Shown here: positions 1 to 6,803 of the stretch, in pieces
How the letters are laid out: every line of letters starts with the position of its first letter
Numbering within the stretch: the stretch's first letter is position 1
Origin: Candidatus Eiseniibacteriota bacterium
Lineage (GTDB): Bacteria; Eisenbacteria; RBG-16-71-46; CAIMUX01
DNA length: 9,922 nt
Assembly (NCBI GenBank): GCA_020431745.1
Contig: JAGQHR010000072.1
Coordinates: 1 to 9,922, forward strand
Direction: 5' to 3'
Notes under the pieces: generated by a model
What the model saw: the letters and a program-made list of their open reading frames with translations, nothing else
Databases searched by the model: none
Told to the model about the DNA's origin: nothing
Made by a program: the position numbers and the translations under genes

Positions 1-2
1 AG

Positions 3-1382
3 CTCGGACTGCGGCTCCGGCACGAACCGCCCTGCGTGGCGGTTCTCGGACTCGCGCGGTCCGGTTGGGCCGCCGCGTCCCTGCTCGCCGCGCGGACGGC
101 GGCGCGTCTCCTGCTCCTCGACCGGGTCCCGGGTGCATCGACCGAGGAACGGATGTCCGGTCTGCGCCGCTCGGCGCACGCCGTGGAGCTCCGAGCCGGA
201 GAGCACGATGCCCAGTGGCTCGACGAGATCGATCTCATCATCAAATCGCCTGGTGTCGACCCCCGCGCTCCCTTCGTGCAAGCGGCCGTTCACGCCGGAG
301 TCCCGGTCGTCGGGGAGCTGGAGCTCGGCGCGCTCGCCGCCCGCGGTCCCATCGGCACGATCAGCGGAACGAACGGCAAGAGCACGACGACGGCCTGGAC
401 CGGGGACATGATGCGTCGCTCCGGGGTCGCGGTGCAGGTGGTGGGGAACATCGGGCGTCCCATCTGTGAGGGCGTCCAAGAGGATCCGGACGCCGTTTTC
501 GTGGCGGAGGTCTCCAGCTTCCAGCTCGAGGACTCGTCCCGGTTGCATCCACGAGTGGCCACGCTCTTGAACCTCAGTCCCGATCATCTCGATCGGCACG
601 AGAGCTTCGCGGCCTACCGCGCCGCCAAGCTGCGGATGTTCCAGAACCAGACCGCGAAGGACGTCGCGGTCCTGGGCGACGGACCCGAAATGGACGAGCT
701 CGCGCGCGTGGTGGTGCCGGCCCGATGCCTCCGTGTCCAGATGAAGGATCGTGGCGCAGAAGGCTGCGTTCTGCGTGACGATCGGATCTGGATCCGGGAC
801 CGGGGCTTGGAGGTCCCCCTCCAGCCACGCGCGCGGCTTTCCCTGCCCGGTCGACACAATCTGGAGAACGCGATGGCCGCGGCGGCGACGGCCCACGCTC
901 TGGGGGCGACGCCCGACGCGATCGCCGCATCGTTGGCCGACTTCGGTGGGTTGCCGCATCGTCTGGAACACGTCGGCACGATCGCGGGCATCGAGTGCAT
1001 CAACGACTCCAAAGCGACCAACGTGGGGTCGCTCGAGGTGGCCCTGCAGGCGTTCGATCGGCCGGTGCGGCTGATCGCGGGCGGGGTGCCCAAGGGACAA
1101 GGCTTCGCTCCCCTGGCGACTCTGGTGGCGCAACGCACGTCCGGGGTCTATCTGATCGGGGAGGCGGCGGCGCAGATGGAGCGCGAATGGTCCACGGCGC
1201 GCTCCATCCGCTGCCCATCGCTGGAGGCGGCGCTCGACGCCGCTCTCGAGGACGCGCGAGTCGGAGACCGCATCCTGCTTTCGCCGGGGTGTGCGAGCTT
1301 CGACATGTTCCGGGACTACGAAGACCGAGGCGACCGCTTCCGGGCGCTCGTCCAAGAGCGGGTCCGGGAGCGGGACCGATGA
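3..1382 (+). CDS. murD: UDP-N-acetylmuramoylalanine--D-glutamate ligase (MurD), 5' end uncertain
   Basis: MurD is the cytoplasmic ATP-dependent ligase that adds D-glutamate to UDP-MurNAc-L-Ala. Counting from the GTG at position 36, the visible features are: the N-terminal Rossmann motif VLGLARSG (3-10); the P-loop GTNGKST (111-117); AEVSSFQLE (158-166); NLSPDHLDRH (179-188); the lysine of YRAAKLRMF (K198), which matches the carbamylated active-site lysine of the family; GRHNLENAM (272-280); DSKATN (324-329), the substrate-binding segment; and the typical C-terminal SPGCASFDMF (416-425). The frame stays open to the window edge and has no ATG, GTG or TTG before 36. GTG 36 lies only two codons before the first beta strand and has no clear Shine-Dalgarno site, so the true start may be just outside the window. 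The length (about 448 residues) is normal. The stop overlaps an ATG (ATGA at 1379-1382), but that ATG is not in the ftsW frame. Confidence 0.96.
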   Translation, partial: LGLRLRHEPPCVAVLGLARSGWAAASLLAARTAARLLLLDRVPGASTEERMSGLRRSAHAVELRAGEHDAQWLDEIDLIIKSPGVDPRAPFVQAAVHAGVPVVGELELGALAARGPIGTISGTNGKSTTTAWTGDMMRRSGVAVQVVGNIGRPICEGVQEDPDAVFVAEVSSFQLEDSSRLHPRVATLLNLSPDHLDRHESFAAYRAAKLRMFQNQTAKDVAVLGDGPEMDELARVVVPARCLRVQMKDRGAEGCVLRDDRIWIRDRGLEVPLQPRARLSLPGRHNLENAMAAAATAHALGATPDAIAASLADFGGLPHRLEHVGTIAGIECINDSKATNVGSLEVALQAFDRPVRLIAGGVPKGQGFAPLATLVAQRTSGVYLIGEAAAQMEREWSTARSIRCPSLEAALDAALEDARVGDRILLSPGCASFDMFRDYEDRGDRFRALVQERVRERDR

Positions 1383-1455
1383 GGCTGCCACGGGGACGAT
1401 CGACGGGGGCGGAGACCAGGGGCGACTCGGGTCGGGTGCCGGGAGGAAGGGGACG
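1383..1455 (+). other. murD-ftsW spacer with a 27-codon mini-ORF
   Basis: This is the only spacer in an otherwise overlapping gene train. The ATGA at the murD stop opens a 27-codon frame (1379-1462). Its product would be basic and Gly/Arg-rich, beginning MRLPRGRSTG. It ends in the overlapping ATGCTGA at the ftsW start (ATG 1456, TGA 1460). No terminator hairpin or promoter is obvious. The frame could be a coupling leader, chance, or the result of an indel that separates ftsW from an N-terminal extension. Confidence 0.3.
1442..1446 (+). promoter_or_regulatory. Shine-Dalgarno site of ftsW
   Basis: A perfect GGAGG lies 9 bases before ATG 1456. It fixes the ftsW start: the longer open frame upstream overlaps the end of murD and encodes nothing FtsW-like. 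Confidence 0.8.
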
Positions 1456-2598
1456 ATGCTGACGGGGCGAACGGATAAGTGGCTGCTGGTGACGGTGATC
1501 TTGCTCTGTCTTGTCGGGGTCCTCATGGTCTATTCTTCCAGTGCGATCCTCGCCACGGTGGAGGCGAGCTCGCAGACCGCGTACTTGCGGGCGCTCCTGC
1601 CCAAGCTGGTGCTGGGCGTCCTTTGTCTCGCCGTGCTATCGCAGGTGCCCGTCCGTTGGTTCAAGGGGCGGGCCGCGATCTGGGCCCTGGCCCTGGCGGC
1701 GCTCGCGTTGCTCGTCCTGGTCCTGCCCTTGGGGTTGACCGCAAACGGCCGCGGGACCAAGCGGTTCTTGGATCTCGGGCTGCTCCAGGTGCAGCCCGCC
1801 GAGTTCGCGCGACTCGGTCTGGTGGTCTTTCTTTCTTGGTATGCATCGCGCGACGAGGAGTGGGTGGAGAAAGGGTGGCGGGGTCTCCGCTGGCCGCTTC
1901 TGGCGGTGTTCGGTCTGGCGGCGCTCATCGCGCTGCAGCCCAACCTCTCTTCCGCCGCGCTCCTGATCTTGTTGGGTTTCGGAGTCCTGTTCCTGGCGGG
2001 ACAACCGATTCTCCGGCTGGCCCTCGGGGCCTTGCCGGTCGTGCTGATTCCGCTGGTCGTCCAGCCGTATCAGCTGAAGAGGATTCAGCAGTTCATCACG
2101 CAGGGTGGGGATGGAACCCTCCCTTATCAAGTCGAGCAGTCCCTGATCGCGCTCGGTTCCGGTGGCGTCACCGGAAAGGGATTGGGCGAGGGGCTGCAGA
2201 AATACTTCTACCTGCCCTTTCCGCACACCGACTTCATCCTCGGCGTGATCGGTGAAGAGCTGGGATTCATCGGCGTCTTCTTGCTGTTCGTGCTCTTCGG
2301 GATCGTGATCTATCGAGGGCTGTACATCGCCCGCAACGTGTCGGATCGCTTCGCGCAGCTCCTCGCTGCCGGCGTGACGATGAGCGTGGCCATGAACTTC
2401 CTGCTGCACTCCGTGGTGACCCTGGGAATGGGGCCGGTCACGGGAGTGCCGCTGCCGTTCATTTCGCACGGCGGGAGCTCGCTGCTGGTCAATCTGACCG
2501 CGATCGGCGTGCTCCTCTCCGTCTCGCGTTTGGTGCGGCCCCCTCGGAAATCACCCCGGGCTCTGCTCAGCACGGAGCGCCTGCTGAGGAACGAGTGA
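1456..2598 (+). CDS. ftsW: Septal peptidoglycan polymerase FtsW (SEDS family)
   Basis: FtsW is the SEDS-family glycosyltransferase that polymerises lipid II at the division septum together with a class B penicillin-binding protein. The 380-residue product is almost entirely hydrophobic helices (about ten), starting at residues 9-26. Family motifs are clear: ANGRGTKRFLDLG (96-108) followed by QVQPAEFARL (111-120); YQVEQSLIALGSGGVTGKGL (224-243); PFPHTDFILGVIGEELGF (254-271), where D259 matches the catalytic aspartate of SEDS enzymes; and GVPLPFISHGGSSLLVN (330-346). The segment after TM4 reads QPNLSSA (161-167), whereas proteobacterial FtsW typically has QPDLGT. The start is set by the GGAGG at 1442-1446. 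The position between murD and murG and the FtsW-type motifs favour FtsW over its elongation paralogue RodA. The stop overlaps the murG start. Confidence 0.96.
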   Translation: MLTGRTDKWLLVTVILLCLVGVLMVYSSSAILATVEASSQTAYLRALLPKLVLGVLCLAVLSQVPVRWFKGRAAIWALALAALALLVLVLPLGLTANGRGTKRFLDLGLLQVQPAEFARLGLVVFLSWYASRDEEWVEKGWRGLRWPLLAVFGLAALIALQPNLSSAALLILLGFGVLFLAGQPILRLALGALPVVLIPLVVQPYQLKRIQQFITQGGDGTLPYQVEQSLIALGSGGVTGKGLGEGLQKYFYLPFPHTDFILGVIGEELGFIGVFLLFVLFGIVIYRGLYIARNVSDRFAQLLAAGVTMSVAMNFLLHSVVTLGMGPVTGVPLPFISHGGSSLLVNLTAIGVLLSVSRLVRPPRKSPRALLSTERLLRNE

Positions 2599-4139
2599 AA
2601 GTCATGATTACCGGTGGCGGCACCGGCGGGCATCTCTATCCCGCGCTTGCCGTCGCCGATGCTTTGCGACCCAAGATCGGCGCCGAGTCGATCGTCTTCG
2701 TAGGGGCACAACGCGGCCTGGAGGCCGAGGAAGTGCCCGCGGCCGGCTACGCCTTCCAGGCGCTGGAGAGCGTCGGGTTTCCGCGCAAGGTGGGCCCGGG
2801 CTCGATCCGGGCCGGGATCGCGCTCTTCCGGGCCGTGCTCCGGGCGCGGCACCTGATCAAGGAGTTCGATCCCGATGTCGTGTTCTCGACCGGGGGCTAT
2901 GCCTCGGCACCGGTGGTGGTCGCGGCCTGGATGCACCGCATCCCCATCGTCCTGCACGAGCAGAACTCGGTGCCGGGACGAACCAACACCATCGCCTCGC
3001 GCTTCGCGAGCGAGGTGCACCTCGCCTTTCCCAGTGCCCGGCGCTACTTTCCGCGACGCCGTCATCTGCGATTGTCGGGGAACCCGCTGCGGGCGGCCGT
3101 GCTGCAGGGAAGCCGTTCGCGCGCGCTGCGGCAGTTCCGTCTCGACGAGGATCGCTTCACGATCCTCGTGCTGGGCGGGAGCCAGGGGTCGCACGCGGTC
3201 AACCAGTCGATCGTCGACGCGCTCGCGATCTTCGAAGGTCGCGACGACCTGCAGTTCCTGATCCAGAGCGGACAGCGGGATCATGAGTGGATGGTCGATC
3301 GGTGCCGGGCGCTGCAGGCCAAGACCTGGGTCCGCCGTTTCATCCCGAACATGGGCGATGCCTACGAGCTCGCCGATCTCGTCGTCGGACGCGCGGGCGC
3401 GATGACGATCTCCGAGGTCACGGCCTGCGGGCTGCCGTCGATTCTGATCCCCTATCCCTACGCCACCGGCAATCACCAGAAGCTCAACGCCGAGCAGCTG
3501 GAGGATGTCGGTGCGGCGATCATGATCACCGAGGATCGGCTCACCGGCGCCTTCCTCGCGGAGCGGATCGACGAGCTGATGCGCGATCCGCGGCTGCTCC
3601 GGCAGATGGCGCTCTCCGCCCATCGGATGGCGCGGCCGGAAGCGACCGATCGCATCGCGGCGGCGCTCGTCCGGTATCTCCCCGGCGTCGAGATCGCCGA
3701 TCCGCCGATGCCCGAACGCGGGCGTCGTGGGGGAGACGGCGGCGCGTCTTCCGGCGGCGGACGTCGGGATGGCGGCGGGCGTGACGGCGATCGATCCGAT
3801 CGCGGCCCCGGACGGGGTGGGGCGCAATCGCGGGGGGATCGCGGACCCTCCCGCGGGGACCGGGGACCGTCACGGGGAGACCGCGGACAATCGCGGGGAG
3901 ACCGGGGACGACCCCGGAGGGACTCCGAGGGTCGACGTCCGGGTCCGGGCGACGACCGCCGGCGCGATCCGGTGAGCACCGGGGGTGAGGCTGCCGAAGG
4001 CGTCCGTCCGGATCGGAGTCGGAATCGGAGGTCGCGCGGCCGTCGTGGTGGCGGACCCGATGGACCCGGCGGAGCGGCCGGCAGCTCGACAGCCAGCGCG
4101 GGTGCCCCCACCGGCGCCGCCGGAGGGACCGGCGCATGA
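2595..4139 (+). CDS. murG: UDP-GlcNAc transferase MurG with long disordered C-terminal tail
   Basis: MurG is the membrane-associated GT-B glycosyltransferase that converts lipid I to lipid II by transferring GlcNAc from UDP-GlcNAc on the cytoplasmic face. Motifs: GGGTGGHLYPALAVA (7-21) with the N-terminal histidine H13; FSTGGYASAP (97-106); HEQNSVPGRTN (121-131); GGSQGS (194-199); and the donor-binding region GRAGAMTISEVTACGLP (265-281) followed by PYPYATGNHQKLNA (286-299). The start is GTG 2595, overlapping the ftsW stop as GTGA; ATG 2604 is an alternative. The catalytic core ends near residue 365, the usual length of MurG. It is followed by about 145 residues of Gly/Arg/Asp/Pro/Ser-rich sequence (370-514) with four SRGDRG-type heptads (412-439). 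This tail is not part of the known family fold, and its function is unknown. The frame stays open to an exact ATGA overlap with murC, which argues that the tail is really translated. Confidence 0.95.
   Translation: MKVMITGGGTGGHLYPALAVADALRPKIGAESIVFVGAQRGLEAEEVPAAGYAFQALESVGFPRKVGPGSIRAGIALFRAVLRARHLIKEFDPDVVFSTGGYASAPVVVAAWMHRIPIVLHEQNSVPGRTNTIASRFASEVHLAFPSARRYFPRRRHLRLSGNPLRAAVLQGSRSRALRQFRLDEDRFTILVLGGSQGSHAVNQSIVDALAIFEGRDDLQFLIQSGQRDHEWMVDRCRALQAKTWVRRFIPNMGDAYELADLVVGRAGAMTISEVTACGLPSILIPYPYATGNHQKLNAEQLEDVGAAIMITEDRLTGAFLAERIDELMRDPRLLRQMALSAHRMARPEATDRIAAALVRYLPGVEIADPPMPERGRRGGDGGASSGGGRRDGGGRDGDRSDRGPGRGGAQSRGDRGPSRGDRGPSRGDRGQSRGDRGRPRRDSEGRRPGPGDDRRRDPVSTGGEAAEGVRPDRSRNRRSRGRRGGGPDGPGGAAGSSTASAGAPTGAAGGTGA
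3828..3911 (+). repeat. Four tandem 21-bp repeats encoding SRGDRG-x heptads in the MurG tail
   Basis: Four consecutive 7-codon units encode SRGDRGP, SRGDRGP, SRGDRGQ and SRGDRGR (MurG residues 412-439). In the first six codons of each unit the DNA differs only at synonymous positions: for example, the serine codon is TCG, TCC, TCA and TCG. Only the seventh residue changes (P, P, Q, R). The same Gly/Arg/Asp composition continues more loosely on both sides, from about 3717 to 4070. Confidence 0.9.
4122..4126 (+). promoter_or_regulatory. Shine-Dalgarno site of murC inside the murG coding sequence
   Basis: GGAGG lies 9 bases before the murC ATG at 4136. It falls within Gly-encoding codons at the end of the MurG tail, so the last tail residues double as the murC translation signal. 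Confidence 0.65.
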
Positions 4140-5680
4140 GTCCGGCCCGCGTCGAACGCATCCACTTCGTCGGGATCGGTGGATCGGGGATGAGCGGCCT
4201 CGCCGAGATCCTCCTCACGATGGGATACATGGTGAGCGGAAGCGACGTCGCCGAGAGCGACGTCACCTCGCGCTTGCGCAGCCTGGGAGCCACCGTCTTC
4301 GTCGGACACACGGGGGCCAACGTCATCGGGGCCCAGCTCGTGGTGGTGTCCTCGGCGGTCCGGCCCAGCAATCCGGAAGTGCGCAAGGCCCGCAAGCTCG
4401 GGATCGCGACCCTGAAGCGCGGCGAGATGCTGGCGGAGATCATGCGGCTGCGGCGGGGAATCGCGGTGGCCGGCTCCCACGGCAAGACGACCACGACCTC
4501 GCTGATCGGACATCTGCTCTCGGTGGCCGGGCTCGAGCCGACGGTGATCGTGGGCGGGTTGCTCCGGCGCATCGGCACCAACGCCGTGCTGGGCAGTGGT
4601 ACCCATCTCGTCGCCGAAGCGGATGAGAGCGATCGCTCCTTCCTCGACCTCCAACCGACGATCGCGGTCGTGACGAACATCGATCGCGAGCATCTCGATT
4701 GCTACAGCGGGCTCGTCGACATCCGCCGGACGTTCCTCAAATTCATGCGTCATGTCCCGTTCTACGGACTGGCCATCGTCTGCGGCGACGATCCCAACGT
4801 GCGCGCCCTCCTCCCGCAGATGCGCAAGCGGGTCCTGACCTACGGATTCGGAGAGGAGAACCGTCTGCGCGCGAGCGAGATCGAGCCCGAGGGGCTCGCG
4901 CAACGGTTCGTCGTCGAATGGAACGGCGATCTCTTCGGGGAGGCTCAGGTCAACCTGCCGGGGCGGCACAACGTGCTCAACGCGCTCGCCGCCATCGCGG
5001 TGGGCATCGAGCTGGGAATACCGCAGGCCACCTGCCTGCAGGCGCTGGGCAGCTTCTCCGGCGTGGGCCGCCGTTTCGAGCTCCATGAGGAAGTCGAAGG
5101 CGTGCTCTGGGTCGATGACTACGGACACCATCCCACCGAGATCGCCGCCACCCTGGCCACGGCCCGTCGGGTGTTCGATCGGCGTCTCGTCGTCGTCTTC
5201 CAGCCGCACCGGTACACCCGCACGCAGGCGCTGGCGCGCGAGTTCGCCGAAGTCCTCGGGGATCTCGACGTGCTCTTCCTGGCCGACATCTATCCGGGGG
5301 GGGAGAAGCCCCTGCCGGGCGTGCGCTCGGACATGATCCTCGACCAGATCCACGCGCTCCGCGACCAGACGGTGCACCGGGTGAGCGACGAGGTGGAGAC
5401 GACGCAGGCGGTTTCGGCCGTCCTCGAGCCGGGAGATGTCCTTCTCACGCTCGGCGCCGGCAGCGTTTCCCGATGGGCGCCGAAGATCCTTGCGGCGTAT
5501 GCGGCGAAGCGGGGAGTGCCGCTCGGCGATCTCGACGGGGGCGGCCGGTCGCAGGCTCGCGTCTCCGGTTCGCCCGTCGCGCCGGGAGACGAGCCGCGTT
5601 CCTCGGATCCGCACGCTCGGGAACATGCCTCGCCAGGACGTGCGGCGGAAAGCGCCTCCACTCCGCGGGGGAGCGCATGA
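4136..5680 (+). CDS. murC: UDP-N-acetylmuramate--L-alanine ligase (MurC)
   Basis: MurC is the cytoplasmic ATP-dependent ligase that adds the first residue, L-alanine, to UDP-MurNAc. Motifs run in family order: FVGIGGSGMSGLAE (11-24) in the N-terminal UDP-binding domain; the P-loop GSHGKTTTTS (113-122); EADESDRSFL (161-170); VVTNIDREHLD (178-188); LPGRHNVLNALAA (274-286); DDYGHHPTEIAATL (327-340); FQPHRYTRT (355-363); DIYPGGEKP (384-392); and LTLGAGSV (437-444). The start is ATG 4136, in an ATGA overlap with murG and with a good Shine-Dalgarno site at 4122-4126. The enzyme proper ends around residue 460. About 50 further residues (463-514) are Gly/Ser/Pro/Arg-rich and look disordered, making the protein somewhat longer than typical MurC. 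No murB or ddl follows: the next gene is ftsQ, again joined by ATGA. Confidence 0.97.
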   Translation: MSPARVERIHFVGIGGSGMSGLAEILLTMGYMVSGSDVAESDVTSRLRSLGATVFVGHTGANVIGAQLVVVSSAVRPSNPEVRKARKLGIATLKRGEMLAEIMRLRRGIAVAGSHGKTTTTSLIGHLLSVAGLEPTVIVGGLLRRIGTNAVLGSGTHLVAEADESDRSFLDLQPTIAVVTNIDREHLDCYSGLVDIRRTFLKFMRHVPFYGLAIVCGDDPNVRALLPQMRKRVLTYGFGEENRLRASEIEPEGLAQRFVVEWNGDLFGEAQVNLPGRHNVLNALAAIAVGIELGIPQATCLQALGSFSGVGRRFELHEEVEGVLWVDDYGHHPTEIAATLATARRVFDRRLVVVFQPHRYTRTQALAREFAEVLGDLDVLFLADIYPGGEKPLPGVRSDMILDQIHALRDQTVHRVSDEVETTQAVSAVLEPGDVLLTLGAGSVSRWAPKILAAYAAKRGVPLGDLDGGGRSQARVSGSPVAPGDEPRSSDPHAREHASPGRAAESASTPRGSA

Positions 5681-6570
5681 AGCACCGCCCCCTCTGGAAC
5701 GAGCCCGTGCTTCCGCTGGAGGACCTGCTGGCCCGCGAGCGGAAGAAGCAGCGGCATGGACGCGGGATCCTCTGGGCCGCGCTCGTGCTGGTCGTGGGTG
5801 GCGGGATCGCGGCCCACGCGATGCTCGCAGAGAGGCCCGTCTGGGGCGTGCGCTCGATCGAGTACACGGGCAACCGCGCGACGGAGACGGCGGAGCTGGC
5901 CCACGCGCTGGACCTGACTCCGGGGATGCCGTGGTGGCGCGCCGTGGGTCGCCTCGGCATCCGGCATCCGGGGGAGCTCCCGCGGGTGGCGACGGCGCGG
6001 GTGCGCTACGTCTTTCCGAGCGCGCTGCGCGTGGAAGTCCGCGAGCGCGAAGCCGTGCTCCGGGTCATGGGCGAGTCGCCCCTGGTGGCGGCGCGCGACG
6101 GAATGGTCCTCTCCGCGGACGCGGCGCTCGATCCGACGGATCTGCCCTGCGTCTCCGGACTCCCGCTGCAGAGCGCGGCGGGGACGACGCTCGACGTTCC
6201 GGACGCGGGCCCGTGGTGGGACCAGTTGATGCACGTCTGCAGCGCGATGCCCGAGCTCTGGAGCGCGATCTCGCAGATCGACTGCGCCGACGCGAGCAAC
6301 ATCGCCGTCTATCTGCGGGACGGGCGGCACGTCCTCCTCTGGGATCCGCATCGCAACCAGCATTTGTGGGATCAGGTGCCGCTCGTCCTCGATCAGCTGC
6401 GGGCGGACGGCTTGGCGGGCGACGCCGTGCTCGACATGCGCTTTCGTGATCGCATCGTCGTGCGGCTGCCCGAGGATCTGCGGGAATCGGAGGAAGACCC
6501 GATCGGCACCGGCCAGTCCCCGGACGTGGGGTCGGTGCGTGCGAGTCGCCATGGAGGTGACCGAGCATGA
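5677..6570 (+). CDS. ftsQ: Cell division protein FtsQ
   Basis: This is a bitopic divisome protein of 297 residues. A charged cytoplasmic N-terminus (RERKKQRHGRG, 20-30) precedes one membrane helix (about 31-50). A POTRA-type segment follows, with VRSIEYTGNRATETAELAHA (58-77) and LDLTPGMPWW (78-87), and then the FtsQ beta domain with the typical YVFPSALRVEVREREAV (111-127). FtsQ sequences diverge strongly, so the assignment rests on this architecture and on the position between murC and ftsA. It probably links the early ring to late septal proteins and FtsW. The start is ATG 5677 in an ATGA overlap with murC, with only a weak purine run (GGAG, 5670-5673) before it. The last 30 or so residues (about 268-297) are polar and low in complexity. 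Three periplasmic cysteines are present (C158, C188, C203). From 6065 onward the opposite strand also carries an open frame, which I regard as read-through. Confidence 0.93.
   Translation: MKHRPLWNEPVLPLEDLLARERKKQRHGRGILWAALVLVVGGGIAAHAMLAERPVWGVRSIEYTGNRATETAELAHALDLTPGMPWWRAVGRLGIRHPGELPRVATARVRYVFPSALRVEVREREAVLRVMGESPLVAARDGMVLSADAALDPTDLPCVSGLPLQSAAGTTLDVPDAGPWWDQLMHVCSAMPELWSAISQIDCADASNIAVYLRDGRHVLLWDPHRNQHLWDQVPLVLDQLRADGLAGDAVLDMRFRDRIVVRLPEDLRESEEDPIGTGQSPDVGSVRASRHGGDRA
6553..6557 (+). promoter_or_regulatory. Shine-Dalgarno site of ftsA
   Basis: GGAGG lies 9 bases before ATG 6567, inside the last codons of ftsQ. It supports 6567 as a true ftsA start even though the gene is soon interrupted. 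Confidence 0.7.
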
Positions 6571-6803
6571 GCCAAGGCGTGGTGAGCAGTCTCGATGTCG
6601 GAACGACCAAGGTCTGTACGCTGGTGGGAGACGTCGGCGACGACGGATCGCTCACCGTGGTCGGCGTCGGGCGCACGGAAAGCCCGAGATCCGGCGGAAC
6701 CAGGATCACCAGATGTTGCCCGCGCTGGTGCCACGACAGGTCGGAGTTCGCGATTCCGTCGACCATCGGAGCGCCGGCGAGACGGGTTCCCTTCGCGAGC
6801 TGA
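6567..6803 (+). pseudogene. ftsA: ftsA, 5' fragment only
   Basis: FtsA is the actin-like ATPase that anchors FtsZ to the membrane. The first 39 codons are unmistakable: SSLDVGTTKVCTLVGDV (7-23) is the phosphate-1 strand-turn-strand of the actin fold, followed by LTVVGVGRTES (29-39). FtsA normally continues with a segment like RGLRKG after this serine. Here the frame goes into unrelated Arg/Gly/Cys-rich sequence and stops at 6803, giving only 78 codons of a protein usually above 400 residues. From about 6685 on, the forward frame is simply the antisense of the reverse-strand propeller gene. Start, ATGA overlap with ftsQ and Shine-Dalgarno site are all intact, so the break is at the junction and not at the gene's start. 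No ftsZ is present. ftsA usually cannot be lost in bacteria that depend on it, so a full copy probably exists elsewhere if this break is real. Confidence 0.9.
6680..6690. other. Breakpoint joining truncated ftsA to a truncated reverse-strand gene
   Basis: Left of this point the forward frame matches FtsA up to GVGRTES. Right of it the reverse frame encodes a coherent dockerin/beta-sandwich protein up to LVILVPPDLG. Neither gene has an end of its own here. I see no insertion sequence, inverted repeat, tRNA or terminator at the site. The exact base cannot be fixed within a few positions. Confidence 0.85.

Noticed and set aside
2310..3827. A 505-codon open frame on the reverse strand opposite ftsW and murG
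   Set aside because: It is antisense to strongly conserved coding sequence, its composition is Arg/Pro/Gly/Asp-rich, and it has no motif.
3828..3911. Tandem repeats as a CRISPR array
   Set aside because: The units are only 21 bp, directly adjacent with no spacers, and in frame within a coding sequence.
3699..4136. The MurG tail as a frameshift artefact
   Set aside because: The frame ends in a precise ATGA overlap with murC like the neighbouring gene junctions, and the repeat units keep the peptide through synonymous changes. Both support real translation in this frame.
3473..5626. A 717-codon open frame on the reverse strand opposite murG and murC
   Set aside because: The forward strand carries clear MurG and MurC motifs throughout. 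The reverse frame has no recognisable domain and is an antisense effect of GC-rich codon use.
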